This document shows positions 9,671-19,242 of a stretch of 64,000 nt of DNA, piece after piece. A program made the translations under genes and the position numbers. The stretch's first letter is position 1. The number at the start of each line of letters is the position of its first letter. The DNA comes from Variovorax sp. HW608. GTDB taxonomy: Bacteria; Pseudomonadota; Gammaproteobacteria; Burkholderiales; Burkholderiaceae_C. The stretch covers positions 2,480,001-2,544,000 of the forward strand of contig NZ_LT607803.1 in the NCBI RefSeq assembly GCF_900090195.1. The letters are read 5' to 3'. The notes below the pieces were generated by a model. That model was not told the DNA's origin, did not search any database, and saw only the letters and a list, made by a program, of their open reading frames with translations.

Positions 9671-9704
9671 GAGCCGTATGCCCAAATCGGGCACGTACGG
9701 ATCT
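9671..9704 (+). ncRNA. group II intron domain V
   Basis: This 34-nucleotide hairpin starts GAGCCGTATG and has the complementary strand CACGTACGGATCT, with an internal bulge and a short apical loop. This is the catalytic domain V pattern of bacterial group II introns (usual strands GAGCCGTATG and CACGTACGGTTC). It lies directly after the maturase stop codon, as expected. Confidence 0.85.
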
Positions 9705-9785
9705 GTGCGGGGGGCGGAGAGCAATCTCCGTCCCTACCGCGATCGGCCGCAGGATGATGCCGGCGTTGATTGACGCTGGCAAGAG

Positions 9786-12315
<2,530 letters not shown>

Positions 12316-12696
12316 CCGCGCGGCAGGGGAGTAGGGCAAGCCAGGAAGCCAGAGGCGTGTGCCCGCGATTGCGAGGCCCTCAGGGTTTCTCGGGCAAGGC
12401 TCGAATTGGTTCGGGCTGCCATCCGCGGGGCCATTGGCCCAAGACCCGCAGCACTTCGTTCCGCTACTGGAAAGTCAGCCTCGATAAAGATGAGTTATTG
12501 ACCCCAGACCCTCGCCCCTCCCGGTCGGCGAAACGCCTCGTCTTTGAACGATCTGCAAAGGTGAGGGGCGGGCAGGCCGGAGGCAGGCGCGAGCGCTGCC
12601 TTGGCGATGACTGTTCATCGGCCGCCGGTAAGCCACTTGCCGGAGGGCCAGACCAAGGCACGGTCCGCGAACGCTCCTTTGTAGCGCGGCCATGCG

Positions 12697-13269
12697 ATGA
12701 GCGACGATTCCTTTGACCTCGACGGTCACGATGCCGAACATGCCGAACATGCCGAACATGCCGAACATGCCGAACATGCCGAACATGCCGACACGTCCCA
12801 CGACAACACTGCAGGCGGGTTCCTTCCGCTCGATGGTCACGTCGGCCCACTGATCTCCACCATCCTCGCCGGCGGGAACAGGTCCTTCGAGGTCAGCCTG
12901 CGCGAGCGCCGCACCCGTCAACGCCTCACCGTCATGGTTCGCGCTCCGAACCGCGTGCTAGCCCGCGACAGGGCGATCCGCGCCGCCGCCTGGCGCTTCA
13001 CCAACACGCCGTATCTCGAGGTCATAGCGGAGCGCCAGTTGGCGGAGCGCTTCCTCTGGGATGTCTTCTTGACGGGGCGGCCTCATGCGTTGCCGCGCAG
13101 CCCTGTGACGGGGCGGGCGCACCTGATCGGCCGGGTCGTCGCGGCCAACGCAGACGCGGCCACTGAAGCTGCCCTGGCGGCCTTCGGGGTGGACGATGGA
13201 CGGTGGCGGACATGTGACCCCCTGCGGTCCATCGGTCCCGAGGACGAGATCGAAGTCCGTCCGGTATGA
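12697..13269 (+). CDS. unrecognised protein with Ala-Glu-His tandem repeat
   Basis: A 190-residue protein of no family I recognise. Residues about 1-38 are very acidic and His-rich: a MSDDSFDLDGHD lead followed by six AEH units. The remainder (about 45-190) looks like a folded alpha/beta domain with FEVSLRERRTRQRLTVMV and AWRFTNTPYLEVIAERQLAE. The His/Glu/Asp run could bind metal or simply be a flexible spacer. The gene is followed within 15 bases by a small ORF and then a tyrosine recombinase, suggesting one transcription unit. The ATG at 12697 is the first Met and has no strong ribosome binding site. Confidence 0.6.
   Translation: MSDDSFDLDGHDAEHAEHAEHAEHAEHAEHADTSHDNTAGGFLPLDGHVGPLISTILAGGNRSFEVSLRERRTRQRLTVMVRAPNRVLARDRAIRAAAWRFTNTPYLEVIAERQLAERFLWDVFLTGRPHALPRSPVTGRAHLIGRVVAANADAATEAALAAFGVDDGRWRTCDPLRSIGPEDEIEVRPV
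12733..12786 (+). repeat. six tandem copies of a 9-base unit
   Basis: GCCGAACAT is repeated six times without a mismatch, encoding (Ala-Glu-His)6. The perfect DNA identity, including third positions, indicates recent slippage expansion. Copy number probably varies between strains without disturbing the reading frame. Confidence 0.95.
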
Positions 13270-13280
13270 AGGAGGCGACC

Positions 13281-13574
13281 ATGACCGGCAACACACGCAC
13301 GGTGGCGTACACGCCTGCCTGGGCGACGACAAAGAGGCTCGCGAAGATCGCCGGCAACAAGGGAAGTGACTATGAGCTGTACGGCAAGCTCGAGAAGCTT
13401 GATCGCCACATCGGCGTCCCGTTTGCATGGTTCTTCTTCATGCTCCACGGCAATCGCGTCGGCGACGTGTCCGGGCATCGCGTGCTGCGCGCCGCCGAGC
13501 AGGGCCTGATCGTCCTGCCCGAGCACGACTATCGGGTGCTCAAGGCCTGGTCCCAACATCCCTACGGGTTCTGA
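13281..13574 (+). CDS. small unrecognised protein
   Basis: A 97-residue protein of unknown family, with Lys/Arg-rich N-terminal half (TTKRLAKIAGNKGSDYELYG) and HRVLRAAEQGLIVLPEHDYRVLKAW at the C-terminus. It has no signal peptide or membrane segment. The ATG at 13281 has a strong AAGGAGG site and is preferred to the ATG at 13266, which overlaps the upstream stop. It sits between the AEH-repeat gene and the recombinase gene with gaps of only about 10-20 bases, so it is probably co-transcribed and may be a recombinase accessory factor (inference). Confidence 0.6.
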   Translation: MTGNTRTVAYTPAWATTKRLAKIAGNKGSDYELYGKLEKLDRHIGVPFAWFFFMLHGNRVGDVSGHRVLRAAEQGLIVLPEHDYRVLKAWSQHPYGF

Positions 13575-13595
13575 ACAGCAACGCAAGGACGAGCT

Positions 13596-15497
13596 GTGAA
13601 GACGCTGCCCGCTTGCGCGCGAAAGCTGCATCGAGGTCACTTCGCATTCATGCGTGCCTTGGTTCAGGGGATCGACTCGGGGGAAGCCTGGGACCGATAT
13701 CTGAATATTGAAGGCGACAGAGGCGATGCGCGGCGCGTGCGAAGCGCGATCGCCTGGATGCGGAGTGCGTTTGCCGCCGCTGCTCGCCGCGAGCAGCGAC
13801 CAGGGACCGCTCGCCTGGTACTTGTCGACGCACAGCGCTGGCCGGATACCGGATCGGCGCCGGCGCCGGCGCCGCCGTCGCTGGAGGAATTCGTACTTGC
13901 ATCCGGCATGGACGGCTTCTCGGAGGCCGAGCAGCTCGAACGCTATGCGGAGGTCCACGGCAATGGCGGAACGCGCCTCTCACGGCGGGCCCGCATGATC
14001 GAGCGGCAGCTGCAGGCGCTCCAGTGGCTCGAGAACCTGGCTGCCCAGGAGCCGTTGGCCGGCGATTCGGTCCATGCCTGGTTTGATCCGAGGCTGGCCG
14101 AGCGCCTGCAGCGTGCGGATCTGCCGACGCTGCACGCCCTGATCCAGCGAATCAATGGTGTCGGCGCAAGATGGTGGACCTGCGTGGCGGGCGTCGGACC
14201 CGTAAAGGCGACGCGTATCGTCCAGTGGCTGCAGACGCACGAAAGCAGCATCGGTCATGCGGTCGGGGACCATGCGTTGGTCCTGCGGTCGCACCTGAGC
14301 CGCAGCGACCTGGACGCTGTGACGCCACCGGCGACGGCGTTGCGGCCGCTGGAGAAGCTGCAGGTTCCTCAGGCTCTCGATGGCAGCAACGGCCGCTATC
14401 GTTCGCCCAGGGATCGCAACCTCTTGAGAGCGGACAACGACCACCGGGCGATCGAAGCATTCCTCTCGACCAAGGACGACATGCCGGCAACGCAGAGGGC
14501 GTATCGCCGCGAAGCCGAACGACTGTTGCTGTGGTGCGTTCTGGAGCACGGGATGGCCCTGTCGTCGCTCAGCGTGGAGGATGCCGACGCGTACATGCGC
14601 TTCCTTGCCGATCCGCCCGGCTGGTGGTGCGGGCCGCGACACCGGCAACGCTGGTCACCGCTCTGGCGGCCCCTCGAAGGCCCCTTGTCGGCCGTCGCGC
14701 GTGCTCAGGCCCTGACGATACTGCGATCGCTCTTCGGCTTCCTCATGAAGCAGGGCTACCTGGTCGGCAATCCGTTCGCGGCAGTGGTGCCACCACGCGC
14801 CCCGCTGCGGCCGTTGGGTTCTGGCAGAACATTGACCAAGGCGCAGTGGAAGCATGTGCTTGCGGTGATCAACCAGGCAAGCACGCCAGCGCAGCAGCTG
14901 CGCGGCAGGGCCGTGCGCTGGCTGTATGCAACGGGATTGCGCGGGGCCGAACTGATCGCAGCCCGATGCGGACACCTCAAGCGGGTGGAGTTCACGGACG
15001 CTGATGGCCGCCCGACCGTCGGCTGGATGCTCGAAGTGGTAGGGAAGGGCGGCCGATTCCGCGAGGTCCCAGTACCCGTCAACCTGGTCCGGGAGCTGGC
15101 CGACGCGCTCGGCGCCGCGGGCCGCGCGCCGAGTGTCGACGGCGCAAGCAACGTTGATGTGCCTGTGTTGGCCCGGTTCGGGGGACCTGGCAAGGGGCCG
15201 ATCGGATATTCGTCGAACTGGCTCTACCAGGCCGCGAAGGCCGTGTTCGAGGACGCCGCGCGCACGCTCGAAGGAGAGGCGTCGACGAGGCTATTGCAGG
15301 CCAGTACGCACTGGCTGCGCCACTCGCACGGCAGCCATGCGCTCAACCCCGACGAGCTGGGCGCGGAAGTGCCCATCGAGATCGTTCGTAGGAACCTGGG
15401 GCATAGCTCGATCGGAACGACGTCGGGGTATATCACCACCGAGCGGGATGCTCAGCTTCGCGCCATGTCGAAGCTTTGGCAACACAACGCCGTGTAG
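13596..15497 (+). CDS. large tyrosine site-specific recombinase (phage integrase family)
   Basis: A 633-residue DNA strand-exchange enzyme. The C-terminal catalytic domain shows the expected residues: Arg in ATGLRGAELIAARCG (about residue 450), Lys in GKGGRFREVPVPV (about 485), HxxR in HWLRHSHGSHAL (about 572-575), His in LGHSSIGTTSGYI (about 603) and the nucleophile Tyr about 9 residues later. A SAM-like core-binding domain precedes it (about 285-400). The unusually long N-terminus (1-280) includes a helix-hairpin-helix-like GVGPVKATRIVQWL. It starts with GTG at 13596 after AAGGACGA. No attachment site or tRNA is seen beside it, so it may be a transposition-type recombinase rather than a classical integrase. 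Confidence 0.9.
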   Translation: MKTLPACARKLHRGHFAFMRALVQGIDSGEAWDRYLNIEGDRGDARRVRSAIAWMRSAFAAAARREQRPGTARLVLVDAQRWPDTGSAPAPAPPSLEEFVLASGMDGFSEAEQLERYAEVHGNGGTRLSRRARMIERQLQALQWLENLAAQEPLAGDSVHAWFDPRLAERLQRADLPTLHALIQRINGVGARWWTCVAGVGPVKATRIVQWLQTHESSIGHAVGDHALVLRSHLSRSDLDAVTPPATALRPLEKLQVPQALDGSNGRYRSPRDRNLLRADNDHRAIEAFLSTKDDMPATQRAYRREAERLLLWCVLEHGMALSSLSVEDADAYMRFLADPPGWWCGPRHRQRWSPLWRPLEGPLSAVARAQALTILRSLFGFLMKQGYLVGNPFAAVVPPRAPLRPLGSGRTLTKAQWKHVLAVINQASTPAQQLRGRAVRWLYATGLRGAELIAARCGHLKRVEFTDADGRPTVGWMLEVVGKGGRFREVPVPVNLVRELADALGAAGRAPSVDGASNVDVPVLARFGGPGKGPIGYSSNWLYQAAKAVFEDAARTLEGEASTRLLQASTHWLRHSHGSHALNPDELGAEVPIEIVRRNLGHSSIGTTSGYITTERDAQLRAMSKLWQHNAV

Positions 15498-15580
15498 AGA
15501 GACGAAGGGGTGGGCATGTCGGCGCGACGTCCGCCTTCAGGGGCGGCAAGTTGGTCGCTGTGGCCGGGCCAGGGCATCGT

Positions 15581-15609
15581 AAAAAGGCCCTGCCGAAGTT
15601 GGCAGGGCC
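15581..15609 (-). terminator. rho-independent terminator of the toxin-antitoxin operon
   Basis: A 9-bp GC-rich stem (GGCCCTGCC/GGCAGGGCC, 15586-15609) with a 6-base loop is followed, on the minus strand, by five T residues (15585-15581). It lies 20 bases past the toxin stop codon. It may also slow transcription from the convergent recombinase gene. Confidence 0.85.
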
Positions 15610-15628
15610 GAAAGATGCGAAGGGCATC

Positions 15629-16039
15629 TCAGAAGTTCTTGGGCTGATTCTTGGCTTCCATGATTGCCGATTGAAGCTTGCGCTTCACGATGGGATCCTG
15701 AAGGTCAAGCCGCCCGCGTCGAGGGTATCTTGGCGTTTTGCCGGGCGCGGCGGCGAACCAGGTGTCGTCAAAGGCAAGCCGGTGATGATTGACCAAGTCG
15801 AACTTGGTTGCTTTGGTCAGGCCCGTCTTGGCGCTGGCCTCAATGACGAACTCTCCGGGATACACCGCTGTAGTGTTCTGTGATGTGGCGTACGCGACCA
15901 CTACAACAGAACCGGCGGGGTCATCGCTCGCCTCTTCGACCTGAAGCACTAAAGCCGGGCGGTTCTTGGGGCCCGGTACGCCTACTTCCTGCGGAAACCT
16001 GCACTCGACAATGTCCCCGAGCTTGGGCCCGGTGTCCAG
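15629..16039 (-). CDS. PemK/MazF-like toxin
   Basis: Probable toxin of a type II toxin-antitoxin pair; this fold usually cleaves mRNA. The reading frame gives KLGDIVECRFPQ, GPKNRPALVLQVEE, VVVAYATSQNT, PGEFVIEAS and TKATKFDLVN, the block order of PemK-like proteins. No ATG, GTG or TTG lies before the conserved GDIV segment. The first usable codon in frame is CTG at 16039, 10 bases after the antitoxin stop, giving about 136 residues. The GTG at 15949 would remove the first beta strands. Start is therefore uncertain; a rare CTG start or re-initiation after the antitoxin is possible. It shares promoter and terminator with the antitoxin. Confidence 0.7.
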   Translation of the reverse strand: MDTGPKLGDIVECRFPQEVGVPGPKNRPALVLQVEEASDDPAGSVVVVAYATSQNTTAVYPGEFVIEASAKTGLTKATKFDLVNHHRLAFDDTWFAAAPGKTPRYPRRGRLDLQDPIVKRKLQSAIMEAKNQPKNF

Positions 16040-16049
16040 TACGTCTGGC

Positions 16050-16319
16050 TCACAGCAGCGAGCCGATGACCTTACCTTTCCTTTTTGGTTCAGCCTTCGC
16101 GATGGCCTGGTGCTGAGTCTTGGTGAGTGGCATCAATTTCTCCATGTCCTGTTCGACGAAAACCTCGTCTCGCAGTCTCGCGAGCGCGTACAGGACAGTC
16201 TGGGTTTCGTTGAAGCCGAGTCTTTTGGCCAGTGCCCGCAGCGCGTCTCTCGACACGGTCGTGAGCGTGTCGTCTTTGAAGTTCAGCTTCAGTGGCTGTT
16301 GGCTGGTGGCGGCGGGCAT
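16050..16319 (-). CDS. antitoxin partner of the PemK-like toxin
   Basis: An 89-residue protein immediately upstream of the toxin. It has a central helical DNA-binding-like part (LTTVSRDALRALAKRLGFNE and TQTVLYALARLRDE) and a Lys-rich tail, consistent with a ribbon-helix-helix-like antitoxin that binds the toxin and represses its own promoter. The family is not named with certainty. The ATG at 16319 is preceded by AGGAG with good spacing and by a well-formed promoter. Confidence 0.65.
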   Translation of the reverse strand: MPAATSQQPLKLNFKDDTLTTVSRDALRALAKRLGFNETQTVLYALARLRDEVFVEQDMEKLMPLTKTQHQAIAKAEPKRKGKVIGSLL

Positions 16320-16353
16320 GGCGGCTCCTGGGGAAGGGGTATCGTGTATCCCT

Positions 16354-16382
16354 ATTGTATATACCGCCTATGCATCCTGCAA
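16354..16382 (-). promoter_or_regulatory. promoter of the toxin-antitoxin operon
   Basis: On the minus strand, TTGCAG (16382-16377) and TACAAT (16359-16354) are separated by exactly 17 bases, a good sigma70 arrangement about 35 bases before the antitoxin start. An imperfect inverted repeat (GGGATAC...GATACCC) downstream of the -10 could be an autoregulatory operator. Confidence 0.65.
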
Positions 16383-16575
16383 ACTGTCGTCCTCGCTGCG
16401 AACAGCGCACTTGGTCCCGAAAAGCCAGCTCCTTTGGCCCGGAAGCGGCGCTGGGGCCTTCAGTAATTGCGGGCACCAGTGTTGCCTAGAGCGGCGGTTG
16501 CGGGCGAACTGACCCGCCGGTTTGCGCACGCCGGCGACGACTCGCATGTGGCAGGACGCGGGCCAGCTACAGTCT

Positions 16576-16980
16576 TCAGAGGCCGAGCTCCGAAGGTCGG
16601 GTGAGAGCCGCCAAGCCGCCACCGGACGGGGCCATCCCATGCTTCGGGTACGTGCCCATTGCCGAAGTCCAGGTTGTGTCGCTGTGCTTCGGCAGGCGCC
16701 CAGGAGCCGCCGTTCGACCACCGTGCCAGGTTGCGTCGGTCGGCGCCGCTTGCGACCCATAGAAGCCCGGTCGGTTCGCTCCGAAGCCGCAGGACGACAA
16801 GCCCGGACCTGGGACCCAGTTGTCCAGCACTGCTGCCAGATGGATGAGGCACACGACCGGAGGATCGGGATGTTCGGTGCCCAGTTCCCTGTGGGCGAAC
16901 GTCACATCACCAGCGGTGACAGTCCGCGTGGGCACGTTTTTCCAGCTCACTTTCGGATCTTTGCTGAACGCCCATGGCAT
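16576..16980 (-). pseudogene. truncated alpha/beta hydrolase, 5' part only
   Basis: The first about 57 residues (VSWKNVPTRTV, FAHRELG, VCLIHLAAVLDNW) parallel the start of the alpha/beta hydrolase at 23629-24594 (WKDVPTQFVSAGG, FAYRELG, VHLAGVMDNWDP). Similarity then stops at about 16800. The rest, including the nucleophile elbow and catalytic acid/His, is missing and replaced by unrelated sequence. The stretch from 16383 to 16575 and the 30 bases up to 17010 hold nothing else I recognise. Confidence 0.6.
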
Positions 16981-17010
16981 GGCTCCTTGATAGTCGACAG
17001 ACCGTACAGC

Positions 17011-18087
17011 TCAGTCCGCAAGTACCGGGTAGTCGGTGTAACCCTTGGCACCCGGGGTGTAGAAGGTTTCGGGGTCCAGCACGTTGAGCGCGGCGTCAGT
17101 ACGCATGCGTGCGACCAGGTCCGGATTGGCGATGAAGGGCCGGGCGAAGGCAATGAGGTCCGCCTGACCGGCTTCGAGCGCACGCTCGGCGCTGGCCTGA
17201 TCGAATCCGCCGGCGAGGATGAACAGGCCCTTGAAGGCGGCGCGAAGACGAGCCTTCAGCTCGGCAGGCACTGCGGGAGCTCCCATGGCCGAATGATCGA
17301 GAACGTGGACGTAAAGCAGGCCCAGCTCCGACAGCTGATGCGTCAACGCCAGGTACTGCGCGTCCACGTCGGCAAAAGGCCCAGTACTGTTGAACACGCC
17401 ATAAGGCGAGAGCCGAATGCCCACGCGCTGTGGGCCTATGGCCGCCGCGGTGGCCCGGGCGATCTCGATTGCAAAGCGGTTGCGACCGTCGATGCCGGCG
17501 CCGTATTGGTCGGTGCGCTGGTTCACATTGGCGTTGAGGAACTGCTCGATCAGGTAGCCATTCGCGGCGTGCAATTCGACTCCGTCGAATCCTGCTTGGA
17601 TCGCGAGTTGCGCCGACTGGACGTATTCGTCGACGGCATGCGCGATGTCGTCCTGGCTCATGGCCCGCGGGCGGCTGTGCTGTTGCATGCCCTTCGCATC
17701 GGTATGCATCTGGCCGGGGCAGGCATCGGCGGTGGGCCCCAGGACCTCGGCTGCAACCGGCAGGTTCAACACATGGGTCACGCGCCCGGTGTGCATGAGT
17801 TGGACGAAGATCTTGCCGCCCCTGGCGTGGACGGCGTCGGTGACCCGCCGCCATCCCAGCACCTGCGCCTGGTTGAAGAGCCCGGGGATGCGTGCATAGC
17901 CCAGGCCGTTCGGAGACGGCGATGTGCCTTCCGTGATGATCAGGCCGGCTGCAGCTCGCTGGCCGTAGTACTCGGCCATCAGGTCGTTCGGCGTGTTGGC
18001 CTCCACGGCCCGGCTGCGTGTCATCGGCGCCATCACGATACGGTTGGCGAGTTGCAGCAAAGGCGTGGCAAGAGGTTCAAAAAGCAT
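17011..18087 (-). CDS. old yellow enzyme family ene-reductase (NemA-like)
   Basis: An FMN-dependent cytoplasmic reductase of activated C=C bonds or nitro-esters using NAD(P)H. The 358-residue TIM barrel shows NRIVMAPMTRSRA (about 16-28), IFVQLMHTGRVTH (about 96), the substrate-binding His/Asn pair in GVELHAANGYLIEQFLN (about 180) and the phosphate-binding DLIAFARPFIANPDL near 325. Length is typical. It is the last gene of the leftward cluster, 80 bases after the MDR reductase, and probably reduces an unsaturated ketone formed by the neighbouring oxidases (inference). Confidence 0.93.
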   Translation of the reverse strand: MLFEPLATPLLQLANRIVMAPMTRSRAVEANTPNDLMAEYYGQRAAAGLIITEGTSPSPNGLGYARIPGLFNQAQVLGWRRVTDAVHARGGKIFVQLMHTGRVTHVLNLPVAAEVLGPTADACPGQMHTDAKGMQQHSRPRAMSQDDIAHAVDEYVQSAQLAIQAGFDGVELHAANGYLIEQFLNANVNQRTDQYGAGIDGRNRFAIEIARATAAAIGPQRVGIRLSPYGVFNSTGPFADVDAQYLALTHQLSELGLLYVHVLDHSAMGAPAVPAELKARLRAAFKGLFILAGGFDQASAERALEAGQADLIAFARPFIANPDLVARMRTDAALNVLDPETFYTPGAKGYTDYPVLAD

Positions 18088-18167
18088 GATGATCCTTGAC
18101 GGAAAAACGAGGTGTTGAAAAATGCGGGCGAGCCGTCACGGCTCTGGATCGTGGCGATGACGACGGG

Positions 18168-19169
18168 CTACTTGATACGAACGACGACCTTTCCCTTGGC
18201 TCGTCCTTGCGCCAGGTAGTCGAGAGCCTCCTTGGCCTGCTCGAAGGGGAACACCTTGTCGATCACCGGCCGAATGCGTTCGGACTTGAGCAGTTCACCG
18301 ATCTCCCCGAGTTGCTTCCCGTCGGGACGCATGAACAGGAAAGAGTAGTTGACCTCCCGCTTTCTCGCGATGCGCAAGATCTTGCGGCTCATCAATCCCA
18401 ACACGAACCTCAGGAAGAAGTTCAAGCCTTTCGCGCGCGCGAACGCCGCGTCGAGCGGGCCGATGAGGGAGACGATCCTGGCGCCCGGATTGAGGATGTC
18501 GACGGATTTCGCGATGGCATCTCCCCGGACGGTGCCGAGCACGGCGTCATAACCCCGAAGTACCTTCTCGAATTCCTGCTTCTTGTAGTCGACGACCTCG
18601 TCGGCACCGAGCTTGCGAACCAGTTCCACATTGCCCGTGCTGACGGTGGTGCCCACCTTGGCGCCAAGGTGGTGAGCTAGTTGGATCGCGAACGTACCGA
18701 TGCCGCCGGAGCCCGCCGGGATGAACACCTTCTGGCCTCGACGCAGACCTGCGCGCTCCTTCAGCGCTTGCCATGAGGTAAGTCCGACCATCGGAATCGA
18801 CGCAGCTTGCACGAAGTCCAGGTTGTGCGGCTTCAAGGCGGCGGCGCTCTCCGGCACCGCCGCGAACTCTGCAAGAGATCCGTTGCCGAGGTCGAAGAGG
18901 CTGGCGAAGACTTCGTCGCCAGGCTTGAAGCGGGTTACGCGGCTGCCCACCTCGACCACCACGCCCGCCAGATCACTGCCCAACGTCGCGGGCAAGTCGA
19001 AGCGCAGGACGAGCTTGAACGTTCCAGCAGGGACCATGTTGTCGATGGGGTTCACCCCCGCGGCATGGACCTGCACCAGCATTTCGTCTGGTTTCAACGA
19101 GGGGCGGGCAATCTCGGCAAAGCCGATGCCGGGCGACTTGCCGTAGCGCTTGAACGTGAGTGCTTTCAT
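18168..19169 (-). CDS. NADP-dependent MDR oxidoreductase (quinone-reductase-like)
   Basis: A zinc-independent medium-chain reductase that reduces enones or quinones with NADPH. The 333-residue protein has the GroES-like N-domain with VHAAGVNPIDNMVPAG (about 37-52) and LGSDLAGVVVEVGSRVTRF, and a Rossmann motif AGSGGIGTFAIQLAHHLGA (about 158). No structural or catalytic zinc cysteines are present. The start at 19169 (MKALTFKRYGKSPG) is the normal family start; the frame extends upstream without similarity. It lies 73 bases after the fusion gene, in the same operon-like run. Confidence 0.9.
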   Translation of the reverse strand: MKALTFKRYGKSPGIGFAEIARPSLKPDEMLVQVHAAGVNPIDNMVPAGTFKLVLRFDLPATLGSDLAGVVVEVGSRVTRFKPGDEVFASLFDLGNGSLAEFAAVPESAAALKPHNLDFVQAASIPMVGLTSWQALKERAGLRRGQKVFIPAGSGGIGTFAIQLAHHLGAKVGTTVSTGNVELVRKLGADEVVDYKKQEFEKVLRGYDAVLGTVRGDAIAKSVDILNPGARIVSLIGPLDAAFARAKGLNFFLRFVLGLMSRKILRIARKREVNYSFLFMRPDGKQLGEIGELLKSERIRPVIDKVFPFEQAKEALDYLAQGRAKGKVVVRIK

Positions 19170-19242
19170 GTCTTCCTTTGTCCTGGCGGAGCCAGGTGGG
19201 TGTGTCGTCGGGCGTTGGTGCGCCGCAGTGCGAGGAGCGAGC

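Larger units (their letters stand above)
7775..9743 (+). mobile_element. group II intron with encoded maturase
   Basis: A ribozyme-type retroelement of about 1.97 kb. The proposed 5' end begins GTGTGGCGCG at 7775, matching the GTGYG consensus. Domain I follows (7775 to about 8180), then the reverse-transcriptase gene, then domain V at 9671-9704. Domain VI follows (about 9707-9740), a GC-rich hairpin with an unpaired A near its 3' side, then an AT end. The 5' end is chosen by consensus and could be wrong by tens of bases. Flanking DNA is the tail of the MFS region on the left and the IS21 element on the right. I could not identify the exon-binding sequences. Confidence 0.7.

Noticed and set aside
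12733..12786. Tandem 9-base repeats considered as a CRISPR or regulatory array
   Set aside because: Units are contiguous with no spacers and read in frame as Ala-Glu-His inside an open gene.
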